Below, in pieces: positions 33,940 through 43,551 of a stretch of 64,000 nt of DNA. The stretch covers positions 3,038,001-3,102,000 of the forward strand of contig NZ_CP137079.1 of NCBI RefSeq assembly GCF_033170155.1, read 5' to 3'. Numbering within the stretch: the stretch's first letter is position 1; every line of letters begins with the position of its first letter. A model generated the notes under the pieces. That model was not told where the DNA came from, searched no databases, and was given only the letters and a program-made list of their open reading frames with translations. The position numbers were made by a program, and so were the translations under genes. The DNA is from Raineyella sp. W15-4 (lineage in GTDB: Bacteria > Actinomycetota > Actinomycetes > Propionibacteriales > Propionibacteriaceae).

Positions 33940-35513
33940 CGGTCCTCCGCGGGGTCGGCGGCCGCGACACCCAGCCCGGCCGGTGAGGTGCTGACGGTCA
34001 CGTACTGCTCGTCGGTGTCGTCGAGCAGCGGCAACTGGCTGCTCGGCGGGGCGACGAAGCCGTCGCCGAGGAGGCCCAGGGCATGCGGCGGCGGCTCGAC
34101 CGGGTAGATCCCGTCGAAGCAGGCGCGGCACAGGCTGTCCCCGGCCCGGTCGGTGGCGGCCACCAGGCCATCGAGACTGACGTAGCCGAGGGAGTCGGCG
34201 CCGATCGACCGGCAGATCTCCTCGACGTTCAGCCCGGAGGCGATGAGCTCGGCCCGGGTGGCGAAGTCGATCCCGAAGAAACACGGCCAGCGCACCGGCG
34301 GGGAGGAGATCCGTACGTGGATCTCGGCGGCGCCGGCCTCCCGCAGCATCCTGATCAGCGCCCGCTGGGTGTTGCCGCGGACGATGGAGTCGTCGACGAC
34401 CACCAGCCGCTTGCCCTCGATGACGTGGCGCAGCGGGTTGAGCTTGAGCCGGATGCCGAGCTGGCGGATCGTCTGCGACGGCTGGATGAACGTACGCCCC
34501 ACGTAGTTGTTCTTGACCAGGCCCTCGGCGTAGCGGATCCCGGACTCCTGGGCGTAGCCGATCGCGGCGGGCACGCCGGAGGCGGGCACCGGCATCACCA
34601 GGTCGGCCTCGACCGGGTGCTCGCGGGCCAGCGTACGGCCCACCTCGACCCGGGAGGCGTGCACCGAGCGGCCGAAGATGGTGGAGTCGGGCCGGGCGAT
34701 GTAGACGTACTCGAAGACGCAGCCCTTGCGCCGGGTCTCGGCGAACCGGGTGGACCGCAGCCCGTCGGCGTCGATGGCGATGCACTCCCCCGGCTCGACC
34801 TCGCGGACGAAGGAGGCGCCGACGATGTCCAGGGCGCAGGTCTCCGAGGCGACCACCCAGCCGCGTTCCAGACGGCCCAGGCAGAGTGGGCGGAACCCCT
34901 GCGGGTCGCGGGCGGCGTAGAGGGTCTTCTCGTCCATGAAGACCAGCGAGAAGGCGCCCCGCAGGTGCGGCAGCACCTGCAGCGCCGCGCTGCCCAGTGG
35001 CAGCTCGTCGAAGGTCGCGATCAGCGCCGTCACGATGGAGGTGTCGTTGGTGGAGTCCATCGAGTTCTTGTGCGGCACCTCCTCGGTCGGCCGGCGCTCG
35101 CGCAGCCAGCCCTCGAGGTCGTCGGTGTTGGTGAGGTTGCCGTTGTGGGCGAGCGTGATGCCGTACGTCGAGGTGGCCCGGAAGGTCGGCTGGGCATTGC
35201 TCCAGACGCTGGCGCCGGTGGTCGAGTAGCGGGCGTGGCCGATGGCGATGTCGCCGGTGAGCGAGGTCAGCGTGCCCTCGTCGAACACCTGGGAGACCAG
35301 TCCCATGTCCTTGAACACCATGATCCGCGAGCCGTCCGACACGGCGATCCCGGCGGACTCCTGGCCGCGGTGCTGCAGGGCGTAGAGACCGTAGTAGGAC
35401 AGCTTCGCCACGTCCTCACCCGGCGCCCAGACACCGAACACACCGCATTCGTCCTGCGGGGACTTCTCCAGGGGGTCGAGCTCGGCGGTCAGCCGGCCAT
35501 CAGGACGTGGCAC
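33936..35513 (-). CDS. purF: Amidophosphoribosyltransferase
   Basis: The 525-residue enzyme commits PRPP to purine synthesis. Cys23 in DECGVFGVW would become the N-terminal nucleophile after propeptide removal. The glutaminase domain continues with YALQHRGQESAGIAVSDG and HNGNLTN. The phosphoribosyltransferase half has the PRPP loop RLVVVDDSIVRGNT and the conserved IYPV(E) region. Unusually, four-cysteine iron-sulfur ligands typical of B. subtilis-type PurF appear to be available (C in RWPCFFGIDF, CRSIGADSLGY, CRACFDG). The GTG start sits 6 nt after TAGGCT, so the message is probably leaderless. It heads the purF-purM operon. Confidence 0.97.
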   Translation of the reverse strand: MPRPDGRLTAELDPLEKSPQDECGVFGVWAPGEDVAKLSYYGLYALQHRGQESAGIAVSDGSRIMVFKDMGLVSQVFDEGTLTSLTGDIAIGHARYSTTGASVWSNAQPTFRATSTYGITLAHNGNLTNTDDLEGWLRERRPTEEVPHKNSMDSTNDTSIVTALIATFDELPLGSAALQVLPHLRGAFSLVFMDEKTLYAARDPQGFRPLCLGRLERGWVVASETCALDIVGASFVREVEPGECIAIDADGLRSTRFAETRRKGCVFEYVYIARPDSTIFGRSVHASRVEVGRTLAREHPVEADLVMPVPASGVPAAIGYAQESGIRYAEGLVKNNYVGRTFIQPSQTIRQLGIRLKLNPLRHVIEGKRLVVVDDSIVRGNTQRALIRMLREAGAAEIHVRISSPPVRWPCFFGIDFATRAELIASGLNVEEICRSIGADSLGYVSLDGLVAATDRAGDSLCRACFDGIYPVEPPPHALGLLGDGFVAPPSSQLPLLDDTDEQYVTVSTSPAGLGVAAADPAEDR

Positions 35514-35519
35514 CTTGTC

Positions 35520-35547
35520 AGCCTAACAGCACGGCCCGCATCCTCAA
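35520..35547 (-). promoter_or_regulatory. purF promoter, leaderless
   Basis: Reading the minus strand, TTGAGG (35547-35542), 16 nt, TAGGCT (35525-35520) and then 6 nt to the GTG start. This is one of the few leaderless promoters here with a recognisable -35. A direct repeat abuts it upstream. Confidence 0.6.
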
Positions 35548-35548
35548 C

Positions 35549-35582
35549 TCCTGTACACCGTCACGTCCTGTGCACTGTCACG
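35549..35582. repeat. Two 17-bp direct repeats next to the purF -35
   Basis: TCCTGTACACCGTCACG (35549-35565) and TCCTGTGCACTGTCACG (35566-35582) differ at two positions and abut the purF -35 on its upstream side. Each contains a GTRCAC core palindrome. It is a plausible operator for a purine regulator or activator; none is identified. Confidence 0.55.
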
Positions 35583-35609
35583 CCCGCCGGGGGTGGTGAC
35601 CCGGTCGCC

Positions 35610-38600
35610 TCAGCACAGCTCCCGCGGCCGGGCCCCGACCAGACGGGCGGCCCATTCGGCCGCGGTCAGCGGGGCGCCGCGGCCCTCGCACACGGTCTGC
35701 CGGGCTCGGGCGACGTCGACATCCCAGGAGGCGATCGTCCCGTTCGCGCCGATCCCGACCAGGCGGCGGCCGTTGTCCACGAACCGGACGTCGTTGACCC
35801 GGGTCAGCGCGGCGTCGATCCACGCCCAGGGGCTGAGCTCGCCGTCCTGCCAGCTCCACAGCCAGATCCGCTGGTCACCGGCGCCGGCAGCCAGCCGGGT
35901 GCCGTCGGGACTCACCGCGAGTCCGTAGATGGCGCCGAGCGCGGTGCTCGCCTCCGACACCCGGCGGGGCGCACCGGGGTTCGTCAGGTCGTAGACGATG
36001 ACCTGGCCGGCGTCCGTGCCGATCGCCACGTACTTCCCGTCGGGACTCATCACCTCGGCGGTCCCCACCGAGCCGAGGTCGGTCAGGGTGGCGGCCAGGG
36101 TGGGCCGGCCGGCGTCATCGATGGTCCAGACGGTGGCACGGGCATCCACCTCGGAGACCACCGCCCGATGTCCGTCGGAGCTGATCGCCATGCTCTGCGG
36201 CTGGTTCACGTCCATCGAGCCGGAGATGGTGTAGCCGGCGTCCGAGCGCTGCAGCAGGTAGCCCTTCTGACTGGTGATGGCACTGGTCAGCAGGGTCCGG
36301 CCGTCCGCTGAGGTCCCCATCCAGGTGAGGGCCTGCCCGGGGTCCACCGGGATCACCAGCGGCGACGCGAACCCGTCGCCCCTCCGTAGCCAGACCAGCA
36401 GGTCCCCCTGGACCGTCCCGCCGAGGATCGCCGAACCGTCGCCGACGACGCCGGTCGCCGCGGGGGGCGTCTCCCCCGCCGGGTCCGCCGGTCGCTGGGG
36501 ATCGGGGAGCCGTCGTGGGATGGCCGGATCGGCCAGGTCCCAGGCGAAGATGCTGCCGAGACGGTCGACGGTGACGAGCAGGTGGGTCCCCGTCGTGTCG
36601 GACGTCGCCTGGAACAGGCCGTTCGGGAAGTGTTCGAACTCCGGATCGGCCCGGGGCCACCACCGGATGGTGCCGTCACTCGACTGGGACACGATCCGGT
36701 CGCCGTCGTACGCCGCGGCGCTGACGACGGCAGGGTGCGTGTAGCTGCGCAGCTGCGTGCCCGCCGGCTGGGCGAACTCCCGCATCGTCTGGTCCGATGA
36801 CGCCACCAGGATCCGCCCGCCGTCGGAGGAGAAGGCGACCTGGTTGATCCAGCTCTCGAAACCGGTGAGCGGGGACTGCGAGGTCGCCGTGTCACCGTCG
36901 AGGCGCCATCGCGACACCAGGTGGGAACGAGCCTCGCCGGCCGCCAGCCACTGGCCGTCGGGAGAGAAGGCGACGGCCTGGACCGCGGCGGAGGTGGTCA
37001 GCACCGGCAGTGGGGTCGGCCGGTCGCCGCCCAGGGCCCAGCGCGTCACTCCGGTCATCCCGGCGGCGGCCAACCGGGTCCCGTCCCGGTTGATCGCCAG
37101 GTCGCGGACGGCATCGGACTGCGCGCTCAGCGGGGAGAGTTCACGCGGGGTCTCCGGGGAGGAGACGTCCCAGCGCCGGATGCTGCCGTCCTGCATCCCG
37201 GCATAGAGGGTGCGTCCGTCCGGGCCGAAGACGAGGGAGTAGGTGACACCGGGGCCTTCGCCGAGGGTGGTCAGCACCCTGGCGGGGGTGCTGGTCGCGT
37301 CCAGCAACCAGCGGCCCTCGGAGCCGCCCACCGCCAGCAGCAGCCGCTGTCCGACGGTCGTGACGGCCCCGGAGAAGAGTGTCCGCCCTTGTGGATCGAG
37401 GGTCACCGACTCCGGGTCACCGTCGGCGGCGCCGAGGGCCGGCTGGCCGCGCCAGATCCGCAGCACACCGTCGGGACCCGGCTGAGCGAGCAGTCGGGCA
37501 TCCGGATCGACCACGAGCCTGGTCGCCACCGAGGCCCCCAGGGTCCGCCGCGGGAACGGCCGGCCGGTGGCGCTGACCAGGGCGGAGGTCCCCTCCGGGG
37601 TCGCGGCCAGCTCGGAGGCGCCCAGGGCGATCTGGGCCGCCAGTCCGGGGTCCTGGTCGGCCACCAGCGACGAGGTCAGCGCCATCTGGCGCGACAGTGC
37701 CTGGTTGCGGGTGTTCTGCATGTTGACCAGGGCCAGCCCGGCCAGGATCGCCAGCACCATCGCCACCCCGAAGGCGGAGACGGCGATCCGGGACCGTCGC
37801 CGCAGCCTCCGGTTGATCCGCAGCTGCTCCTGGTCGCGGGCGGTGAAGTGCGCGCGGCCGGCGGTGACGAAGTCCCGGTCGACCGTGCCCAGCATTCGCT
37901 CCGCGACACCGTCGTCCTCCAGGCCGAGGCCGAACCGTTCCACCGGGACGAGCAGGTCGGGGTCGCGGTCGTGCTCCGCCCACAGTGCCGCGGCCCGGGA
38001 CAGGTAGGCCTGGGCCTGCAGGTCCTCCAGGTCCTCCTCGACCCAGCCGCGCAGCCGGGACCAGTGCTGCAGCAACGCCTCATGAGCGATCTCGACGGTG
38101 TCCTCGCCGACGGTCAGCAGCCGGGCCCGGGCGAACCGTTCCACCACCGTCCAGGCCTGCTCGTCGTGCAGCAGGTCCAGTTCGAGGGGCCGACGGACCG
38201 GCGCGTCCAAGTCGACCCGGACCAGCCGGAGCAGCAGTCCGCGGGCCGTCTGCTGTTCCTCCGGGCCGAGGTCGGCGTACGCCCGTTCGGCGGTCCGGTC
38301 GATCGCCCCGGCGACTCCGCCGACGGCAAGATAGTCGGCGGCCGTCAGGGTCGGGCCGGCCGCCTTGTCCCAGGTCTCGGTCAGTGCCTGGGAGAGCAGT
38401 GGCAGCGCCCCGCCGGACCAGGGACCGCCCGCGGACCAGGGGCCGCCGCCGACGCTCAGGTCCCGCTGCAGCACCGCGACCAGCCCCGGGTCGACCGCGA
38501 CACCGCGCAGCCGGGCCGGCCCGGTGATGATCCGCTCGGCCTGGTCGGCGGTCACCGGGCGCAGCAGCATGGCGTGGCCGAGCGACGGGCCGAGCGCGTC

Positions 38601-39539
38601 GATCTCGGCGGCGGGGCCGAAGTAGTCCGAGCGCAGCCCCACCACGACGACGGTCGGTGGCCGGTCAGGCCCGGCCGCCGCGCCCTCGGCGAACGCCTCC
38701 AGCAACCGCACTGCGGCCGTCCGCTGCTCGGGGCTGGCGACGGTCCACAGCTCCTCGACCTGGTCGATCACCAGCACCGCCGGGCAGTCCGGGTGGTCCT
38801 CCCGCGCGGCGTACGTCGCCCGCCACCGGGTCTCCGGGTCCTCCCCCGGGGTGATCAGCGCGCCGTACCACCCGTCGAGCGCACCGCCGGCCGCGCAGGC
38901 GGTGCCGATCAGACCGGCACCCAGCAGCGACGACTTGCCCCCGCCCGAGGGGGCGAGCAGGGTGACCACGGCCCCGGCGCGGGCCGCGGCGGCGTCGCGG
39001 ACCCGCTGGGCGAGTTCGGCCAGCTCGTCCTCCCGGCCGAAGAACAGCTCGCGGTCCTCCGGGGCGTACGGGCGCAGGCCGACGTACGGGTTCCCCGCCG
39101 CAGTGCCCGGGGCGCGCCGGGCCTTCTCGACGGCCTCCCACCATTCCTCATGGGTGTGGTCGTCGCTGAGGCCGAGCAGATCCAGCAGCCCGAAGAACTG
39201 GCCCTGCAACCCCGGCGTCGGCAGGGACCGGCCGGAGAGCCAGCCCTGAAGGGTGCCGGTAGCGACCCCGCTGCGGCGGGAAAGGGGCCGGTACGCCAGG
39301 CCGACGCTGACGCGCCGTTCATCCAGGGCCGCGCCGATGGCGGCCTTGGTGTGCGGAAGTCCGGTGTGCGGAAGTCCGGTGTGCGGAAGTCCGGTGTGCG
39401 GAAGTCCGGCGTGCGGAAGTCCGGCGTGCGGAAGTCCGGCGTCCGGGGCGCCTCCGTGCGGCCGGTCCGCCCCGGTGGACCCGTCACCCGCCGTTCCCCC
39501 ACCAGTGCCGTCGGCTGCCGTCGGATCCGATCCGGACAT
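35610..39539 (-). CDS. HTH-STAND NTPase-WD40 membrane protein
   Basis: The 1309-residue signalling protein carries, in order, a disordered Gly/Asp leader with a pentapeptide repeat (A/T-GLPH, about 35-63), a helix-turn-helix (74-108, TGTLQGWLSGRSLP), a novel-STAND NTPase (Walker A APSGGGKSS 196-204, Walker B VLVIDQVEELW near 255), a helical sensor region and a membrane helix (VSAFGVAMVLAILAGLALVNM, near 592-612). About a dozen WD40 repeats fill 640-1300. Such proteins are large ATP-driven switches that respond to a signal sensed by the propeller; some STAND proteins are antiphage sensors, but this one has no nuclease effector. GGGGGG precedes the ATG. It interrupts the purF-purL region. Confidence 0.88.
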   Translation of the reverse strand: MSGSDPTAADGTGGGTAGDGSTGADRPHGGAPDAGLPHAGLPHAGLPHTGLPHTGLPHTGLPHTKAAIGAALDERRVSVGLAYRPLSRRSGVATGTLQGWLSGRSLPTPGLQGQFFGLLDLLGLSDDHTHEEWWEAVEKARRAPGTAAGNPYVGLRPYAPEDRELFFGREDELAELAQRVRDAAAARAGAVVTLLAPSGGGKSSLLGAGLIGTACAAGGALDGWYGALITPGEDPETRWRATYAAREDHPDCPAVLVIDQVEELWTVASPEQRTAAVRLLEAFAEGAAAGPDRPPTVVVVGLRSDYFGPAAEIDALGPSLGHAMLLRPVTADQAERIITGPARLRGVAVDPGLVAVLQRDLSVGGGPWSAGGPWSGGALPLLSQALTETWDKAAGPTLTAADYLAVGGVAGAIDRTAERAYADLGPEEQQTARGLLLRLVRVDLDAPVRRPLELDLLHDEQAWTVVERFARARLLTVGEDTVEIAHEALLQHWSRLRGWVEEDLEDLQAQAYLSRAAALWAEHDRDPDLLVPVERFGLGLEDDGVAERMLGTVDRDFVTAGRAHFTARDQEQLRINRRLRRRSRIAVSAFGVAMVLAILAGLALVNMQNTRNQALSRQMALTSSLVADQDPGLAAQIALGASELAATPEGTSALVSATGRPFPRRTLGASVATRLVVDPDARLLAQPGPDGVLRIWRGQPALGAADGDPESVTLDPQGRTLFSGAVTTVGQRLLLAVGGSEGRWLLDATSTPARVLTTLGEGPGVTYSLVFGPDGRTLYAGMQDGSIRRWDVSSPETPRELSPLSAQSDAVRDLAINRDGTRLAAAGMTGVTRWALGGDRPTPLPVLTTSAAVQAVAFSPDGQWLAAGEARSHLVSRWRLDGDTATSQSPLTGFESWINQVAFSSDGGRILVASSDQTMREFAQPAGTQLRSYTHPAVVSAAAYDGDRIVSQSSDGTIRWWPRADPEFEHFPNGLFQATSDTTGTHLLVTVDRLGSIFAWDLADPAIPRRLPDPQRPADPAGETPPAATGVVGDGSAILGGTVQGDLLVWLRRGDGFASPLVIPVDPGQALTWMGTSADGRTLLTSAITSQKGYLLQRSDAGYTISGSMDVNQPQSMAISSDGHRAVVSEVDARATVWTIDDAGRPTLAATLTDLGSVGTAEVMSPDGKYVAIGTDAGQVIVYDLTNPGAPRRVSEASTALGAIYGLAVSPDGTRLAAGAGDQRIWLWSWQDGELSPWAWIDAALTRVNDVRFVDNGRRLVGIGANGTIASWDVDVARARQTVCEGRGAPLTAAEWAARLVGARPRELC
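39351..39446. repeat. 15-bp tandem repeat within the STAND gene
   Basis: Six units of GTGCGGAAGTCCGG(T/C) run from 39351 to 39440, with a partial seventh. They are coding and give an (A/T)GLPH pentapeptide repeat, so unit changes keep the frame. Near-identity of units suggests a length-variable tract. Confidence 0.9.
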
Positions 39540-39602
39540 GGTTCCCCCCGCTGTCGGGAGCCGGCCCGGCGAGCCGATCTCACCCCCGCGACAGCCAGGA
39601 TC

Positions 39603-40973
39603 TTAGGGGCGTGACACCCCCAGCGTGGCCAGTAACAGTGCCTCGGACAGGCAGGCGTGACGGAAATCGCCCAGATGCAGCGACTCGTCGATGCCGTGGG
39701 CCCGGCAGTCCGGATCCTCCACCGCGGTGACCAGCACGGTCGCCTCCGGGAACAGGCGCTGGAAGTCCGCCACCATCGGGATGGAGCCGCCCTGGCCGAT
39801 GGTCACCGGCTCGACTCCCCAGGCCGCGGTGAAGGCCGCCACGGCGGCGTCCGCGTACGGCCCGACCAGCGGCGCCTCGCCGGGGGTACCCATCTCGCCG
39901 CGGGTCACCTCCACCCGGGCGCCCCACGGAGCGTGGGTCTCGAGGTGCGCGACCAGCGCGTCCATCGCGGCCGTCGGGTCCTGGCCGGGGGCCAGCCGGA
40001 GGCTGATCTTGGCCCGGGCGCTGGGGGCCAGCGTGTTCGAGGCGCCGTCGACCGGGGTGGCGTCGAGGCCGATCACCGAGACGGCCGGGCGGGTCCAGAG
40101 CCGATCGGTGACCGGCCCGTCGCCGAGGTAGGCGACACCGGGCAGCACCCCGCTCTCCTCGGCCAGCCGGTCGGCCGGGTAGTCGAGGCCGGGGCCGGGA
40201 CGCGAGACGAGGCCGTCGATGGCGACGTTGCCGGCGTCGTCGTGCAGAGTGGCGAGCAGCCGGCACAGCGCGGTGAGTGCGTCGGGCGCGACGCCGCCGT
40301 ACTGCCCGGAGTGCAGGGCGTGGTCGAGGGTGCGTACGGTGACGACACAGTCGAGTACGCCGCGCAGGGTGGTGGTGAAGGCGGGGACGCCGACGGCCCA
40401 GTTGCCGGAGTCGGCGATGACGTACGCGTCGGCCGCCAACTCCTCGCGGTGCTGTTCCAGCAGCGTCCGCAGGGTCGGCGAACCGACCTCCTCCTCGCCC
40501 TCGATGAACACCGTCACGCCGACCGGCGGGTACCCGCCGAAGGCGCGCAGGGCGGCCAGGTGCACGGCGATCCCGGCCTTGTCGTCGGAGGTGCCTCGGC
40601 CGTACAACCGATCGCCGCGCCGGGTGGCGGTGAACGGTGCGGAGGTCCACAGCGCAAGGTCCCCGGTCGGCTGGACGTCGTGGTGGGCGTACAGGCAGAT
40701 CGTCGGGGCACCTTCCGGCGCCGGGTAGCGGCCGAGCACCGCCGGCCCGCCGCCCGCCCGGACGATCCGGACGTCGGGGCAGCCGGCGTCGGTCAACAGC
40801 GCCGCGACCGTCTCGGCGCTCGCCCGGACGTCCGCGGCGTGGGCCGGGTCGGCGCTGACCGACGGGATCGCCACCAGCCGGGCCAGGTCGTCGAGCACCC
40901 CCGGCCACAGCTGGTCGAGTCGGGCGGCGAGAGTGTCGCGGGTCCGGGCGAGCGCGCCGGGGGCTTCGGTCAT
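39603..40973 (-). CDS. M20-family dipeptidase
   Basis: The 456-residue metallopeptidase has the zinc-site motifs of M20: ICLYAHHDVQP, RGTSDDKAG and FIEGEEEVGS, with the lid domain in the middle (GVLDCVVTVRTLDHALHSGQ) and a late HGIDES/LGDFRH histidine region. Members hydrolyse dipeptides or act on beta-alanyl or Cys-Gly peptides; the substrate here is unassigned. The ATG at 40973 follows TAGGGT by 7 nt, implying a leaderless message. An in-frame upstream start at 41027 would add 18 unconserved residues. Confidence 0.92.
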   Translation of the reverse strand: MTEAPGALARTRDTLAARLDQLWPGVLDDLARLVAIPSVSADPAHAADVRASAETVAALLTDAGCPDVRIVRAGGGPAVLGRYPAPEGAPTICLYAHHDVQPTGDLALWTSAPFTATRRGDRLYGRGTSDDKAGIAVHLAALRAFGGYPPVGVTVFIEGEEEVGSPTLRTLLEQHREELAADAYVIADSGNWAVGVPAFTTTLRGVLDCVVTVRTLDHALHSGQYGGVAPDALTALCRLLATLHDDAGNVAIDGLVSRPGPGLDYPADRLAEESGVLPGVAYLGDGPVTDRLWTRPAVSVIGLDATPVDGASNTLAPSARAKISLRLAPGQDPTAAMDALVAHLETHAPWGARVEVTRGEMGTPGEAPLVGPYADAAVAAFTAAWGVEPVTIGQGGSIPMVADFQRLFPEATVLVTAVEDPDCRAHGIDESLHLGDFRHACLSEALLLATLGVSRP

Positions 40974-40980
40974 GGCGTCC

Positions 40981-40986
40981 ACCCTA
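40981..40986 (-). promoter_or_regulatory. -10 element (TAGGGT) for leaderless dipeptidase gene
   Basis: TAGGGT on the minus strand ends 7 nt before the ATG at 40973. Confidence 0.5.
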
Positions 40987-41000
40987 GTCTCGGGGGCGCG

Positions 41001-41025
41001 GCCGGCGCGGAGCGACCGCGCCGGC
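41001..41025 (-). terminator. Hairpin downstream of purL
   Basis: GCCGGCGCGG (41001-41010) pairs perfectly with CCGCGCCGGC (41016-41025) over AGCGA. It lies 56 bp beyond the purL stop and just upstream of the dipeptidase promoter. Confidence 0.6.
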
Positions 41026-41080
41026 ATCCGCGAGGCCGCCTCTGACCGGGGTCGATCCGCCCGGATCGCTGGAGCCCGGA

Positions 41081-43336
41081 TCAGCCCAACGCGAGCGCCG
41101 CCGGGATCGGCGCTGCCCAGGCGGCCCGCAGCTCGTCCAGGCCGAGGCGGAACTGCCCCTCGACCTCGACCGCGGCCTCGTCGGTGACCTCGCCGATCCG
41201 GCCGGCGGCCAGCCCGTACTCGGTGGCCAGCGCGGCCAGCCGACGGGCCTTCTCCGGCACGACCGAGACCACTGCCCGGGCCACCGACTCGGAGAACAGC
41301 CCGACGAACGGGTCACCCTCCAGCCGGACCCGTACGCCCCTGTCGTGGCGCAGTGCCGACTCGACCAGGGCGACCGCCAGGCCCCCCTCGGACAGGTCGT
41401 GGACGCTGGTCAGCAGACCCTCCCGGGCAGCGGCGGCCAACAGCGCGGCGAGCTGCTGCTCGGCGGCGAAGTCGACCCGGGGCGGGATGCCGCCGAGGTG
41501 CCGGTGCACCACTCCGGCCCAGGCCGAGCCGTCCAGTTCCTCGTGGGTCACGCCGAGCTGCCAGACCTGGTCGCCCGGGGTGCGGAAGCCCATCGTGGTG
41601 TGCCGGGCGATGTCGTCGATGACGCCGAGCACGCCGATCAGCGGGGTGGGCAGGATGGCGGTGTCGCCGGTCTGGTTGTAGAAGCTGACGTTGCCGCCGG
41701 TGACCGGGGTGCCGAGCGCGGCGCAGCCGTCGACCAAGCCCTTGATGGACTCGACGAAGGACCACATCACCTCCGGGTCCTCCGGCGACCCGTAGTTGAG
41801 GCAATCGGTGATGGCGACCGGAGTCGCGCCGGTGACGGCGACATTGCGGTAGGCCTCGGACAGCGACAGCTGGGCGCCGAGGTACGGGTTGAGCCAGGTG
41901 AACCGGCCGTTGGCGTCGGTCGACAGGGCGATCCCGAGGTTGCTGCGCTCGTCGATCCGCAGCATGCCGGAGTCCTCCGGCTGGGCGAGGACGGAGTTGC
42001 CGCGGACGTAGCGGTCGTACTGGTCGGTCACCCAGGACTTGTCGGCCTGGTTGGGCGAGCCGATCACCTGCAGGACCGTACGGCCGAGCTCCCCGCCGTC
42101 GGCCGGCCGGCGCAGCGAGGCGGTGGTGTCGGCCTCGACCCTGGCCTGGTCGGCGCGCGGCCGCTGGGGCCGGTCATAGACCGGGCCCTCGTGGGCGACG
42201 GTGCGCGGCGGCACGTCGACGACGACCTCGCCGTTCCACTCGATCACCAGCCGGCCGGTGTCGGTGACCTCGCCGACCACCGCGGCCTCGACGTCCCACT
42301 TGGCGCAGATCGCCAGGAACCGGTCGACGTCGCCGGGATGGACGACGGCCATCATCCGCTCCTGCGACTCGCTCATCAGGATCTCCTCCGGGGAGAGCGT
42401 GTGGTCGCGCAGCTGGACGGCGTTCATGTCCACCCACATGCCGCCGTCGCCGGCGGAGGCGAGTTCGGAGGTGGCGCAGGACAGGCCCGCCGCGCCGAAG
42501 TCCTGGATCGACGTCACGACGCCGGCGGCGAAGAGCTCGAGAGTGCACTCGATCAGCAGCTTCTCCATGAACGGATCGCCGACCTGGACGGCGGGGCGCT
42601 TGCCCTCGCCGCCCTCGTCGAAGGTCTCCGAGGCGAGGATGGAGGCGCCGCCGATGCCGTCGCCGCCGGTCCGGGCGCCGTACATGATCACCTTGTTGCC
42701 GACCCCGGTGGCCTTGGCGAACTTCAGGTCCTCGTGGCGCAGCACGCCGACGCACAGGGCGTTGACCAGCGGGTTGCCGGCGTAGGAGGCGTCGAACTCC
42801 ACCTCGCCGCCGATGTTCGGCAGGCCGAGGCAGTTGCCGTAGTCACCGACCCCGGACACCACGCCGGGCAGCACCCGGGCGGTGTCGGGGGCGTCCAGCG
42901 GGCCGAAGCGCAGCGCGTCCATCACGCCGATCGGCCGGGCGCCCATCGCGAGGATGTCGCGGACGATGCCGCCGACGCCGGTCGCGGCGCCCTGGTGCGG
43001 CTCGACGTACGAGGGGTGGTTGTGCGACTCGGCCTTGAAGGTGACCGCATAGCCCTGGCCGACGTCGACCACCCCGGCATTATCGCCGATGCCGGCGAGC
43101 AGCGGCCCGCGAGGCGTCGTCTGGGGCAGCACGGAGAACCGCTTGAGGTGCAGCTTGGAGGACTTGTACGAGCAGTGCTCCGACCACATCACGGAGTACA
43201 TCGCCAACTCACAGCCGGTGGGGCGGCGTCCGAGGATCTCGCGGATGCGCTGGTACTCGTCCTCCTTCAGTCCGAGTTCAGCCCAGGGCTGCTCGACGTC
43301 GGGGGTCTCCTGCGCGTTGTTCACAGTGTCGGCCAC
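41081..43336 (-). CDS. purL: Phosphoribosylformylglycinamidine synthase, large subunit (small PurL type)
   Basis: The 751-residue PurL is the synthetase subunit of the PurSQL complex, using ammonia from PurQ to turn FGAR into FGAM. Its length and the presence of separate purS and purQ confirm the small-PurL type. Motifs: [70 protein letters not shown] and the second-half NFYNQTGD-like [12 protein letters not shown]. It is separated from purQ-purS by about 17 kb, whereas actinobacteria commonly keep the three together. The GTG start is 6 nt from a TAGATT -10. Confidence 0.97.
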   Translation of the reverse strand: MADTVNNAQETPDVEQPWAELGLKEDEYQRIREILGRRPTGCELAMYSVMWSEHCSYKSSKLHLKRFSVLPQTTPRGPLLAGIGDNAGVVDVGQGYAVTFKAESHNHPSYVEPHQGAATGVGGIVRDILAMGARPIGVMDALRFGPLDAPDTARVLPGVVSGVGDYGNCLGLPNIGGEVEFDASYAGNPLVNALCVGVLRHEDLKFAKATGVGNKVIMYGARTGGDGIGGASILASETFDEGGEGKRPAVQVGDPFMEKLLIECTLELFAAGVVTSIQDFGAAGLSCATSELASAGDGGMWVDMNAVQLRDHTLSPEEILMSESQERMMAVVHPGDVDRFLAICAKWDVEAAVVGEVTDTGRLVIEWNGEVVVDVPPRTVAHEGPVYDRPQRPRADQARVEADTTASLRRPADGGELGRTVLQVIGSPNQADKSWVTDQYDRYVRGNSVLAQPEDSGMLRIDERSNLGIALSTDANGRFTWLNPYLGAQLSLSEAYRNVAVTGATPVAITDCLNYGSPEDPEVMWSFVESIKGLVDGCAALGTPVTGGNVSFYNQTGDTAILPTPLIGVLGVIDDIARHTTMGFRTPGDQVWQLGVTHEELDGSAWAGVVHRHLGGIPPRVDFAAEQQLAALLAAAAREGLLTSVHDLSEGGLAVALVESALRHDRGVRVRLEGDPFVGLFSESVARAVVSVVPEKARRLAALATEYGLAAGRIGEVTDEAAVEVEGQFRLGLDELRAAWAAPIPAALALG

Positions 43337-43342
43337 AGGCCC

Positions 43343-43348
43343 AATCTA
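43343..43348 (-). promoter_or_regulatory. -10 element (TAGATT) for leaderless purL
   Basis: TAGATT on the minus strand ends 6 nt before the GTG at 43336. No -35 is apparent, and no purF-like direct repeats are present. Confidence 0.55.
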
Positions 43349-43513
43349 TCGGGTCGGCCCCAGGCGCCGCCCGCGCACCACGGATCGGAGCGCCGCGACG
43401 GCGCCGTACGCCCCCTACCGCTCCGTGCCGGCGGCGCTCACCGAGCCGTCCAGGGGCGCTCACCGGGCGTGCGGGCGGCCCAGTCCCTGCGGGCGGCTGA
43501 CACGTACGCCGGG

Positions 43514-43531
43514 GCGTTCCCGCGGGAACGC
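43514..43531 (-). terminator. Palindrome downstream of benE
   Basis: GCGTTCCCGCGGGAACGC is an exact 18-bp palindrome 20 bp past the transporter stop and can fold as a 7-bp stem with a CGCG loop. It is a candidate terminator or protein-binding site. Confidence 0.45.
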
Positions 43532-43551
43532 CGAGACCACCGGCGGGCTGC

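Noticed and set aside
39351-39446. Possible CRISPR array
   Set aside because: The units are contiguous 15-mers without spacers and are coding in the STAND gene.
36921-39614. 897-residue plus-strand frame opposite the STAND gene
   Set aside because: It is the antisense shadow of a clearly coding gene with motifs; the translation is Gly/Arg/Pro-rich with no domain.
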